A DNA stretch of 25,000 nt, taken from contig JACVTC010000123.1 of the NCBI GenBank assembly GCA_016946835.1, forward strand, positions 297,501 to 322,500, written 5' to 3'. Position numbers and translations under genes: made by a program. The first letter of the stretch is position 1, and each line of letters opens with the position of its first letter. Source of the DNA: Neocallimastix lanati (nom. inval.) (lineage: Eukaryota; Neocallimastigomycota; Neocallimastigomycetes; Neocallimastigales; Neocallimastigaceae). Shown here one piece after another: positions 15,637 to 23,267 of this stretch. Below the pieces are notes generated by a model. The model saw nothing but the letters and a program-made list of their open reading frames with translations, was not told the origin of the DNA and did no database searches.

Positions 15637-16268
15637 GCTTGTTACTTGTTGCTATGTTATGCTAACATTATTGTTTATTGTTTTTTATCATTTTTAAAAA
15701 ATAGTTATCATCACAATTAATTTTACAATTAGATGAATTAAATTCAGGGCAATACAAAGTAATTATATTAGGTGCCACCAATAATGTAAAAATTTTAGAT
15801 CCATCAATTATTAGATCAGGTATATATAATAACATTAAAAAACTTAATAATAAATAATAAATAATAAATAATTATTAAAAAATAATAAAAAGGTCGACTT
15901 GATCATCTTATATATGTACCATTGCCAGATTGTAATCAGAGAGAATCAATATTGAAAGTAATTGGTAAACATATGCCTCTTGATGATAATGTAGATTTTA
16001 AAGTTATAGCCGAAAAAATTAATGGATATAGTGGTGCAGATATTAAAGAATTATTTAGAAAAACTGGTTTATATGCGTTAAGAAGAATATATAATTTGAG
16101 AAGACAAAATAATAATTTAAATATAGTAACTATTAATATTAAAATTTAATATTTATATATTATTATATTATTATAATTATTAATTATTTATAATAAATTT
16201 AATTAACATAGATTAAAAAAATTAGCCAGGATGATTTTATTACTGTATTAAACACTACAAAAAAATGA
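13641..16268 (+). CDS. AFG2/SPATA5-type tandem AAA ATPase, degenerate first module
   Basis: Exons: 13641-13683, 13760-13809, 13961-14066, 14140-14250, 14363-14415, 14510-14699, 14852-14970, 15045-15133, 15224-15329, 15411-15542, 15705-15819, 15893-16125, 16212-16268. All introns are GT-AG with matching phases, giving 467 residues from the ATG at 13641. The second module is complete: WDDIGGL, Walker A GPPGTGKT (256-263), Walker B FLDE (313-316), sensor N359, and arginine fingers R370 and R373 in RSGRLD. The first module is degenerate: ITGQGKT is about three residues short of a Walker A, FDN (69-71) replaces the Walker B D-E, and the second arginine finger is lost. The C-terminal part (IYVPLPD...SILKV..HMPL) most resembles AFG2/SPATA5/SPATA5L1, ATPases of 60S ribosome maturation. 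The N-terminus is probably missing: the protein would start at the P-loop and the first-module helices are absent. The true start is uncertain. Confidence 0.82.
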
Positions 16269-16277
16269 TTGTACTAG

Positions 16278-16325
16278 AAATAAAAATAATAAAAATAATA
16301 AAAATAATAAAAATAATAAAAATAA
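16278..16325 (+). repeat. 9-bp tandem repeat AAAAATAAT after the AAA ATPase stop codon
   Basis: Four to five near-perfect copies of AAAAATAAT start about 10 bp after the TGA at 16266-16268. They probably lie in the 3' untranslated region, and contain several near-AATAAA strings that could serve in polyadenylation. Confidence 0.75.
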
Positions 16326-16475
16326 TTATTAAATAAAAGTAACTATGCTATTAATATTAAAGAGTACTAATGTTGTAGTGCTAATATATATAATATAAAT
16401 ATATTATTAATTCATAATAATAATAATAACGAAATTATTATTATTATTTATAATAAATATATTAATATTTTTGTA

Positions 16476-16508
<33 letters not shown>

Positions 16509-16560
16509 GCAAAATTTCCTATATGTTTATCATATATATCATTCCTTTTAAATAATAGAT

Positions 16561-16749
16561 TCATGAAACACCACTCTGATGCATAATTATTAGTTTTCCA
16601 ATTTTTGATGAACTGTTATTATTATTATTATTATTGTTGTTGTTGTTGTTACTATTATTATTTGAATATTTTATATTCGTATTCTGGGAGTTACCTGAGT
16701 TTTGATTATTTTGGTTTATACTATTAACAGGTTTAAAATTAATTATCAT
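16561..16749 (-). CDS. Short Asn-rich reading frame, unknown; possibly a 3' exon
   Basis: A 62-residue frame from the ATG at 16749, convergent with the AAA ATPase gene. The sense is also open upstream of the ATG to about 16800 (residues include NTFRPKKVYN), with a possible acceptor AG near 16786, so this could be the last exon of a longer gene. It has a basic start, a poly-Asn run encoded by an AAT/AAC microsatellite (on the + strand 16616-16665), then SSSKIGKLIIMHQSGVS and a stop. No family is recognised. If upstream exons existed they would be expected between 16800 and 17540, where I see none, so this may also be a remnant or a chance frame. Confidence 0.3.
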   Translation of the reverse strand: MIINFKPVNSINQNNQNSGNSQNTNIKYSNNNSNNNNNNNNNNNNSSSKIGKLIIMHQSGVS

Positions 16750-17315
16750 ATTGTAGACTTTCTTTGGTCTAAATGTATTGGTAGCTTTGATATTAATTTT
16801 TTTTTATATTCTTTTTCTCTTTTTTTTAAATATTTTTAAACTTTTTAATATTGTTATTTGATAAATTGATATTTCATTTTTTTTTTTTTTTTTACTATTT
16901 AGTTGGATTGCAATATTTATTAAATTCAATATTAAATTTTTTTTTTAATTTTTTTATTATTATTAATTTTAAAAAAAAAATTTAAATGTTTTTATATTAG
17001 AGTAATAATATAAAGAAATTTTAATTTCTGTCTAAATATTTTTTAAGATTAAATATTATTAAATATTATTTCATTATTTTATTATTTATTAAAAATTTAA
17101 ATATCATTATTTATTTGTCAAATATAATTTAAGCCACTTTTACATCAACAGATTTTAGAGTACGCCGCATTTCATATAAAACACCGTTCCGAAGTGCCTA
17201 TGTTATATATATATGAACTAAATAGCATCAAAATGCATATATGCTGTATGCTGAACTATACCTGTTTATATATCAATAATATGTGCAAAAGCATTGTTAA
17301 CCTATATGAACATGA

Positions 17316-17345
17316 GTTGCATTTCGCCAGGTTGCATTTCGCCAA
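17316..17345 (+). repeat. Left flanking repeat: two tandem copies of GTTGCATTTCGCCAR
   Basis: 17316-17330 reads GTTGCATTTCGCCAG and 17331-17345 reads GTTGCATTTCGCCAA, in direct tandem. The exact reverse complement of the second unit occurs at 21915-21929 on the other side of the retrotransposon, followed by a degenerate second unit. The arrangement is that of terminal or subterminal inverted repeats of a short element, about 0.5 kb without the retrotransposon. Confidence 0.7.
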
Positions 17346-17538
17346 GTGGCGTATTGATATAAATAAATGAGTGAATGAATAAATAAAAATTCAAAATAAT
17401 TTTTTTAAACTAGAGTTGTTATTATATTTATTTATTAAAGATATTTTTTAAAATTTTGCAAAATTGTAATAAAATAATTATTTATAATATTTAAAGTTTA
17501 TAAATATTATTTTTATTAGTAAATAATAATAAATATTA

Positions 17539-17543
17539 TTTAT
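17539..17543. repeat. Target site duplication, left copy (TTTAT)
   Basis: The five bases before the left LTR read TTTAT, the same as the five bases after the right LTR (21664-21668). A perfect 5-bp duplication is what integrase-mediated insertion of copia-type elements leaves. Confidence 0.9.
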
Positions 17544-17814
17544 TGTTAAATATAACACTTAAATTCAGAAATGATATTTATATTTTATTATGTGTTTATT
17601 TATTTATTTATTTATTTATTGCTTTTACATTTAGAAAGACCTTATTCATTTAAGAATATGTTATTACATGTTATTTATATTTATTTTCTAGTCTAACATT
17701 ATTGGTAACATTTAACGTTACACTGCATTATATTATCGAATAAAAAAATATTTTACACTTAATAATGTAGTATAATGTACAATGTAATTAAACACATAAC
17801 TGTGATATTTAACA
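17544..17814 (-). repeat. LTR (3' LTR of the element), 271 bp
   Basis: TGTTAAATAT...ATATTTAACA at the two ends. Inside are a (TTTA)n run of about six units (17594-17619) and an inverted repeat GTAAC...GTTAC (17705-17721). It reads the same as the right LTR base by base. On the element's sense strand there are several AATAAA strings that could act in polyadenylation, and a TATAAATAA-like string. Confidence 0.95.
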
Positions 17815-17823
17815 TTCCCCCTA
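17815..17823 (-). promoter_or_regulatory. Polypurine tract for plus-strand priming
   Basis: On the element's sense strand the bases directly before the 3' LTR read TAGGGGGAA. A purine run at this place is the RNase H-resistant primer for second-strand DNA synthesis in LTR retrotransposons. It is the only G-run nearby. Confidence 0.85.
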
Positions 17824-17835
17824 CATTGGCATTTT

Positions 17836-20307
17836 CTACATTTCCATGATGAAGTCTGAGAAATATTTAAGCTTGGGTCCAGAAATACTTTTGGTTAATG
17901 GATCTGCCATCATTGAGTTAGAACCAATGAGTGTTAATTTAATATCATTTTTCATAATTTCATCTTGAACATATTTGTATTTTATATCCATATATTTGCA
18001 TCGTCCCTTTTGGTTTTCATTTTCAGCTATATCCTTACATGGTTTATTATCTATTCTAATATTAATTCTAATGTTTTTGTTAAATATTTCATTAACTAAT
18101 CTTCTTATCCATATAGCTTGTTTGGTACATTCTATTAAGCTTGAGTATTCGGCTTCTGTAGTTGATAAGGCTATATTTTTCTGTGTAATTGATTTCCATG
18201 ATATTGGGCTATTTCCTAATACAAAAATATATCCTGAAGTGGATCTTCTTTTAACCTCATCACCAGCGAAATCTGCATCACAATAAGCTCTTAAAATTTT
18301 CTTTCCGTTATAATGAATTGAATAGTCCTTGGTACTTTTAAGGTATTTTAGTATTTGTATACCTGCATTCAAATCAGCTCTTGTTGGATTCTCAGAAAAT
18401 CTTGCAGCTTGATTTACTGCAAATGCTATGTCAGGTCTTGTTTTTGTTGATACATATAATAGAGATCCAATCAATCTTTTATAATCAGTTTTGTTAATTT
18501 TCTCAGAGTTTTCTCTATCTTCTAATTTTGCATTAATACATGGTATTCTAGTTATTTTAGTATTGTTTATGTTGTAGTTAGTTAACATTTTTTCAATATA
18601 ATCTTTTTGATTAATTTTGTAGCCTTTATTTGTTTTAACTATATTGATTCCAATAATTTTGTTTGCTGATATATCTGTGGAGACTTTGTATTTACGTTTT
18701 ATCTTTGAAACAACTTTGGTAATTTCTTTATTCTCTCCTGCAATTAGTATATCATCAACATAGAGTGTTAGTAATAAGCATAATTTATTATTTTTATATT
18801 TACCAAATAAACAACTATCTGTATTATATTGAATTAACCCAATTTTCTTAAGAAAACCGGAGATTTCGTAAAACCATTGTCTTCCAGCTTGTTTGAGTCC
18901 ATAGAGAGCCTTTCGTAATAATCCTGATTTTCCGCAATTGAAATTTTTATCACCGATTGGAATTTGTACATAAATTTTTTCATCTAATTTAGCGTTCAAA
19001 TATGCAGCTTTAATATCGATTTGTCTTAAATCCCATTTATATATAGATGCAATAGCAATAGTTAATCTAAAACTATCCATTTCTATTGTAGGAGAATAGG
19101 TGCAGTTATAATCAACTCCTTTAATTTGTCGAAAACCTTTGACGACCAATCTAGCTTTATATATACCATTATCTTTTATGGTAAAAACCCATTTAACGTC
19201 GAGTGGCTTAATGCCTTTTGGGATATTTTTATTTTCAACAATTTTCATTACATTATTTCCATATAAATTTTGTAATTCTTTGTTAATTGCGTCTTTCCAT
19301 TTGTCCGCATTTTCTGAATTCATAGCTTCTTCATAATTCTTGGGAATTAATGTATTAATGTTATTGACTCTATTTCTCTTGCGTCTTTCGTTTTCATCTG
19401 AGTCTGTTTTCCTTTCAAAAAATGGTTTATTTGATGTAGATACTCTATCTTTTATTTTTCTTTCTTCATTCAATTGATAAATTTTTCTTTTTCTTTTTCG
19501 ATAGTTTTTTGTTTTCTCGTTATCAATTTTATCATTTTTGTTTACTAGTTTATCGAAAATTTTATTATTTCTTTTAATATTAAATTTAAAGTTCTTTTCT
19601 TTGTTCTTTCTTAGTTTTCTTTTATCTAAAGGTTCCAGATCACTAAAACTGTCCTCAGATCCATTCTCTGAATTATAGTCATTCATTTTATTATTATCAT
19701 ATATTTTATTATTTTCCAAATTTGATTTTTCATTCATCTTCATATTAGCCAGATTTTTATGATTGCTTTCAATTCTATTCTCAATAAGTTTCTGGTCTAA
19801 AATTTCATAATTATTAAGGTTTGATTTAGATAAATTTTTATAATTATTAAGGTTTGAAATTTTTAATTTATTCTTAAATTTGAAATTTTTGAAATTTTTA
19901 TTCAAATTTTTATTAATAAAACTTTTTTTCACATTTTTGTTCAAAAAATCATTTTTTGTGATTTTTATACCCTTTATGTTATTATCGTTATTTCTATTAA
20001 TAATAGTGTTATTTTCATTACTTTTACTATTATCATGTAGGATTTTGGCATGGTTTTCATTTGATGAAACTTTTATATTATCTTCAATATTTGAATTTTT
20101 GAGTATTTCTTCTTGTTTTTCAGCTAATTTTTGATTTTCGTTAATTTTATCTTCATTGATTTTATCATCATTAATTTTGTCTTCATTAATTTTATTTTCA
20201 TTGATTATGTCTTCATTAATTTTATTTTCATTAATTATGTCTTCATTAATTATGTCTTCATTAATTAACGTTATAAGATTTGAAGTTTCTTTTACTACCT
20301 TTCCTGT
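17836..20307 (-). CDS. Copia-type reverse transcriptase-RNase H polyprotein, no protease or integrase
   Basis: The frame is open from 20307 (just after a stop at 20310-20308) to the stop at 17836: 823 residues. I saw no ATG in the first part, and it overlaps the end of gag by 47 bp in the +1 frame. Residues 1-320 are low complexity: nine five-residue repeats of the type INEDK/INENK (about 15-59), then Asn/Lys-rich, then a basic segment. NYEEAMNSENADKW starts the copia RT (about 324). Then come KARLVVKGF, QIDIKAAYLNA with the first catalytic Asp (431), LYGLKQAGRQW, and YVDD (516-519). RNase H follows with YCDADFAGD, STTEAEY, DNKP and ADPLTK, so all catalytic residues appear present. The protein ends 21 bp before the LTR. 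Expression would need +1 frameshifting, unless the offset is only a deletion scar. Confidence 0.9.
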   Translation of the reverse strand, partial: TGKVVKETSNLITLINEDIINEDIINENKINEDIINENKINEDKINDDKINEDKINENQKLAEKQEEILKNSNIEDNIKVSSNENHAKILHDNSKSNENNTIINRNNDNNIKGIKITKNDFLNKNVKKSFINKNLNKNFKNFKFKNKLKISNLNNYKNLSKSNLNNYEILDQKLIENRIESNHKNLANMKMNEKSNLENNKIYDNNKMNDYNSENGSEDSFSDLEPLDKRKLRKNKEKNFKFNIKRNNKIFDKLVNKNDKIDNEKTKNYRKRKRKIYQLNEERKIKDRVSTSNKPFFERKTDSDENERRKRNRVNNINTLIPKNYEEAMNSENADKWKDAINKELQNLYGNNVMKIVENKNIPKGIKPLDVKWVFTIKDNGIYKARLVVKGFRQIKGVDYNCTYSPTIEMDSFRLTIAIASIYKWDLRQIDIKAAYLNAKLDEKIYVQIPIGDKNFNCGKSGLLRKALYGLKQAGRQWFYEISGFLKKIGLIQYNTDSCLFGKYKNNKLCLLLTLYVDDILIAGENKEITKVVSKIKRKYKVSTDISANKIIGINIVKTNKGYKINQKDYIEKMLTNYNINNTKITRIPCINAKLEDRENSEKINKTDYKRLIGSLLYVSTKTRPDIAFAVNQAARFSENPTRADLNAGIQILKYLKSTKDYSIHYNGKKILRAYCDADFAGDEVKRRSTSGYIFVLGNSPISWKSITQKNIALSTTEAEYSSLIECTKQAIWIRRLVNEIFNKNIRINIRIDNKPCKDIAENENQKGRCKYMDIKYKYVQDEIMKNDIKLTLIGSNSMMADPLTKSISGPKLKYFSDFIMEM
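20131..20265 (-). repeat. Nine 15-bp in-frame repeats at the gag-pol junction
   Basis: In the pol frame these encode INED-I/K or INEN-K units (one INDD-K). They begin exactly at the gag stop codon. The period of five codons keeps the pol frame open whatever the copy number. The peptide is acidic and probably unstructured. Confidence 0.85.
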
Positions 20308-21274
20308 TTAAAGATGTTCTTTTAATTTTAATTTTGTTTCTTGACTTATTATTAATATTTTTCTTTTCTCCTCTATAGTTATTATTTGGTGAATTCGATG
20401 GATTGAAGAAACAGTTATCAGTAGTGTGCCCATTTTTATGGCAATATTGACAGTATTCGTTGGAATTTGCTTCTTTATTAAAATTATATGGGAGTTTCCC
20501 ATTTCGGACTCTATTAATTTGATCTTCGTGTTGATATGTTTCCTTGATTTCTACTCGTTTAATACTTTTACTTTTCTTAATTATGGTACTTAGTTTTGTT
20601 ATGTCTTCTTTTAAATCCTTAAATGTCTTTTCAACATATAGAAATGTGAATGAATATGCGATGCCGACTTTATTTAGTTCCTCTAAAGAATACAAGACTT
20701 TTGTTTCTTCACTTAGTTCTGGCTTATTTTGAGATTTTGCCTCGTTATTGTATTCTGTAAATAATGAGTTAAGATTATCTAAATACAGTTTAAAGTCATC
20801 GTTTTCGATTTCTAGCTTTTTTATCTTCATTTCAATTTCAAATAATCTTGAAGGGCCTGTTTCTGAAAATCTTTCCTTTAATTCCTTTATCATTAAGTAG
20901 GCACTTGTACAATTATTTAATAAGCTTTTTGTATATTCGTCGAGGCTGTTTAATATTATAATTCTGACTGTACTGTCATATTTTAAATGTTTTTTATTTG
21001 TGTTTATATCTTTGATATTCTTTGATATATAATCACCCAATTCTTCAGAATCAAGGAATAATTTTAAGTCTGAATGCCATTTGTGAAAGTTTTCATTTGT
21101 AATTCTAAAGTTTTGAATGTGAAATTTATTAATTGTGTTGGTTTGAATATTTGGAGGTTCTACTTCGACAAGAGTATCATTCATTGTTGTACTCGATGTA
21201 TTTGTAGTCTTTGTTGTCTTTGAAGAAGTTTTTGAAGAACTCCCCGTAACTGTTGAATTATCTGATTTAGTCAT
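20261..21274 (-). CDS. Copia-type Gag (nucleocapsid/capsid) protein
   Basis: 337 residues from the ATG at 21274. A Ser/Thr-rich start (about 1-35) is followed by a helical copia Gag domain (UBN2-like: FRITNENFHKWHSDLKLFL, later LKERFSETGPSRLFEIEMKI), then a CCHC zinc knuckle CQYCHKNGHTTDNC (about residues 273-286) that would bind element RNA, and a Lys/Arg/Asn-rich tail ending FKSYNVN. Gag forms the virus-like particle in which reverse transcription takes place. The length fits a full copia Gag, but the protease that normally follows is absent. The start is the first ATG after the LTR and primer site, and no upstream frame competes. Confidence 0.9.
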   Translation of the reverse strand: MTKSDNSTVTGSSSKTSSKTTKTTNTSSTTMNDTLVEVEPPNIQTNTINKFHIQNFRITNENFHKWHSDLKLFLDSEELGDYISKNIKDINTNKKHLKYDSTVRIIILNSLDEYTKSLLNNCTSAYLMIKELKERFSETGPSRLFEIEMKIKKLEIENDDFKLYLDNLNSLFTEYNNEAKSQNKPELSEETKVLYSLEELNKVGIAYSFTFLYVEKTFKDLKEDITKLSTIIKKSKSIKRVEIKETYQHEDQINRVRNGKLPYNFNKEANSNEYCQYCHKNGHTTDNCFFNPSNSPNNNYRGEKKNINNKSRNKIKIKRTSLNRKGSKRNFKSYNVN

Positions 21275-21376
21275 TTTAATGTGGCTGCCAATATTTCTTT
21301 ATTTTAATATTTAATGAATGTTTAATATTTAATATATTAGATTTTGATATCAGCAATTGTTAATGAATTATTGAGT
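21275..21376 (-). other. Element 5' leader between primer site and Gag
   Basis: About 100 bp of untranslated leader; an AT-rich start gives way to a GC-richer stretch just before the Gag ATG (GGCAGCCACATTAAA on the sense strand). Packaging signals, if any, would be expected here and in early gag. Confidence 0.6.
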
Positions 21377-21392
21377 CATGAGACTCTTAATC
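21377..21392 (-). promoter_or_regulatory. Primer binding site complementary to the anticodon arm of tRNA-Lys(CUU)
   Basis: The + strand next to the 5' LTR reads CATGAGACTCTTAATC. This equals tRNA-Lys(CUU) positions of about 25-40: stem TGAGA, loop CTCTTAA with anticodon CTT, then TC. The element RNA is its complement. The usual initiator-Met acceptor-end site (TGGTATCAGAGC-like) is absent. This is the half-tRNA type of primer known from Drosophila copia and yeast Ty5, here with a lysine tRNA. The site also lies in a GAGTC...GACTC hairpin (21373-21386). The tRNA sequence is from general knowledge; no such gene lies in the window. Confidence 0.7.
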
Positions 21393-21663
21393 TGTTAAAT
21401 ATAACACTTAAATTCAGAAATGATATTTATATTTTATTATGTGTTTATTTATTTATTTATTTATTTATTGCTTTTACATTTAGAAAGACCTTATTCATTT
21501 AAGAATATGTTATTACATGTTATTTATATTTATTTTCTAGTCTAACATTATTGGTAACATTTAACGTTACACTGCATTATATTATCGAATAAAAAAATAT
21601 TTTACACTTAATAATGTAGTATAATGTACAATGTAATTAAACACATAACTGTGATATTTAACA
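21393..21663 (-). repeat. LTR (5' LTR of the element), 271 bp
   Basis: Same length and, by direct reading, same sequence as 17544-17814. For an element on the minus strand it is the upstream LTR and should hold the promoter. Identity between the LTRs of one copy indicates little time since insertion. Confidence 0.95.
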
Positions 21664-21668
21664 TTTAT
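21664..21668. repeat. Target site duplication, right copy (TTTAT)
   Basis: TTTAT directly after the right LTR matches 17539-17543. Confidence 0.9.
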
Positions 21669-21914
21669 AATTTTAATCGTCATTATTATTATTAATGACA
21701 ATCCTTTTATAATTATTACTATACTGTTTATATATTATTTATTATTTGTATTTATTATTTATCAATTATTTATTATTTATTTAAACAAATATTTGTAAAA
21801 ATATTTATATATGAAAAATTTTTTTTAATATTTAAATATTTACTTGAAAAATATAAATACATCAATATTTATAGCATTTAATTTTATTAATTTTTTTATT
21901 TAATAATTTTCAAT

Positions 21915-21944
21915 TTGGCGAAATGCAACTTAGCGAAATTCCCC
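21915..21944 (-). repeat. Right flanking repeat, inverted relative to the left copy
   Basis: 21915-21929 is TTGGCGAAATGCAAC, the exact reverse complement of 17331-17345. The next 15 bases, TTAGCGAAATTCCCC, are a degenerate second unit. As with the left copy, two units lie in tandem. The outer end finishes in CCCC. Confidence 0.7.
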
Positions 21945-21974
21945 ACTCCCCTAATATGTATATCATTGGGTTGA

Positions 21975-22133
21975 ATTAAACTAGCCAAGCTTCATAGGGA
22001 CACTAGAAACTGGAGAGGTACTCCGAGAAAAATCGTACTAGAAAATTCTCAGAAATAATATACACGTCAGAGTGCCAATGCTAAACACGAAAGTATACGG
22101 AAGTATTGTGACTATCTCAATATTCTTATGCCT
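21975..22133 (+). pseudogene. Possible coding relic with one in-frame stop
   Basis: The frame from 21975 stays open for 27 codons (with HRDTRNWRGTPRKIV), meets TAA at 22056-22058 and continues in the same frame for 25 codons (with KHESIRKYCDYLNI) to a TGA at 22134. The base composition is clearly less AT-rich than the surroundings. I do not recognise the protein. It may belong to the element marked by the 15-bp motif, or be a relic of an older gene. Confidence 0.3.
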
Positions 22134-23267
22134 TGAAGAGGGGACTGAAAATTAGAACCATAAATACAGGAAATAAAAAAAAAAAAAAAAATACAATTTA
22201 ATAAATTTTCCAATATAAATTTTAAATTGTTAAATAATAAGTAATATACAGAAGTAAATTATTTTTACTATTATAAAACCTTAACATTAGCGTTATGATT
22301 TAGGAGACAATCCATTAAAACTTTATTTTTAAGATAGCATGCTACCATAATGAGTTTATTCCTTCAATAATATTAATATATTATTGAATTTTTGCTCTAA
22401 AAAATTTATGATAACTGGAATATACAAAAACAAAATATTTTAAAATTTTATTTTTGTTTTATATCTTATACAAATATAAAAGTAATAAATTTGTATTTTA
22501 TTAATTATAAATAAATAAAATTAAAGATAAAAATAAAATAAAAATTATTATTATTTCTTAAATTATGTTTTCTTATATAAAATTAATAATAGGCATTTAT
22601 TTTTTTATAATATTATTGTAACTGTAAAATTATGACATTATTATTATTAATGAAAGTTATTTATAATTTAAGATAAATCTTAAGTGGTGGTAATAAGCGA
22701 AGTAATTTTATTTTAAAAAAAGGAAAAAGAAAAATCATAGAATTACACTTTGAAATTTTATAGTAATAACAATATTATATAATATTATGAGATGTTGACC
22801 TTTTTTTCTTTTTCCTTTTCATGAAAATCTATAACTTTTAATTAAAAAAAAAAATTACTATTAATATTATTTCTGCTGAAATACTATTACAACTATTAAT
22901 AGAAGTAATGAAATAGTATAGCATTAAGAAAAAATATGAATCATTTTAAATCGATTTATAATTATTTTTTCATTTAGACTAGAAATAAACTTTAATAATA
23001 TTTATATTTATTGAAAAAAATATTTAAAATACTAAATAAATTTTTTTGTAAAAATTTTCATAAATTATAATTCTCGTATCCCTAATTCTTAATTTAATTA
23101 TTCATTCTTTTAAATATATATATATATATATATATTTTTAAAAAAAGTTGTAAATATAAAATAATAAAGTATATAATTATACAATTTTATAATAAATTTT
23201 TTATTAATTAAAATTTAATAGAATTTATAACTATTAAAAATTAAATTTTTAAATTATAAAAATATTA

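Larger units (their letters stand above)
16800..17543. other. Intergenic DNA with a GC-richer patch next to the retrotransposon
   Basis: No gene is supported. 16800-17130 is AT-rich and empty. 17133-17345 is clearly less AT-rich and includes a 27-codon open stretch (17133-17213, with TSTDFRVRRISYKTP), which may be a coding relic. It ends in two direct 15-bp copies of GTTGCATTTCGCCAR, listed separately. 17346-17543 is AT-rich up to the LTR. Confidence 0.5.
17544..21663 (-). mobile_element. Ty1/copia-type LTR retrotransposon lacking protease and integrase (4120 bp)
   Basis: The element reads on the minus strand: 5' LTR (21663-21393), primer binding site (21392-21377), gag (21274-20261), RT-RNase H frame (20307-17836), polypurine tract (17823-17815) and 3' LTR (17814-17544). 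LTR ends are TG...CA with the 10-bp inverted repeat TGTTAAATAT. Both LTRs read as identical and lie in the same register (offset 3849 throughout), and the TTTAT duplication is perfect, so the insertion is recent. The copia order is gag-PR-IN-RT-RH; here the space between the zinc knuckle and RT holds only Asn/Lys/Glu-rich sequence. I find no D-S/T-G protease and no HHCC or DDE integrase. The element is therefore probably non-autonomous for processing and integration. Confidence 0.93.
21669..23267. other. Intergenic region right of the retrotransposon
   Basis: No intact gene. 21669-21914 is AT-rich and would be the other half of the sequence into which the retrotransposon inserted. 21915-22170 is GC-richer and holds the inverted motif and a possible coding relic, listed separately. 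22170-23267 is AT-rich with no visible feature apart from an (AT)n tract near 23115-23135. Confidence 0.55.

Noticed and set aside
13641-16268. PEX1/PEX6-type peroxisomal ATPase as the identity of the AAA gene
   Set aside because: A degenerate first module and VGQSE in the second recall PEX6, but the GRLDHLIYVPLPD...SILKV..HMPL segment and NPEAFNRLGIQ fit AFG2/SPATA5 better, and gut fungi are thought to lack peroxisomes.
17975-20732. Several plus-strand open frames inside the retrotransposon (17975, 19139, 19880, 20544) and a minus-strand one at 20308-20502
   Set aside because: Antisense or alternate-frame shadows of the gag and RT-RNase H genes, whose own frames carry the conserved motifs.
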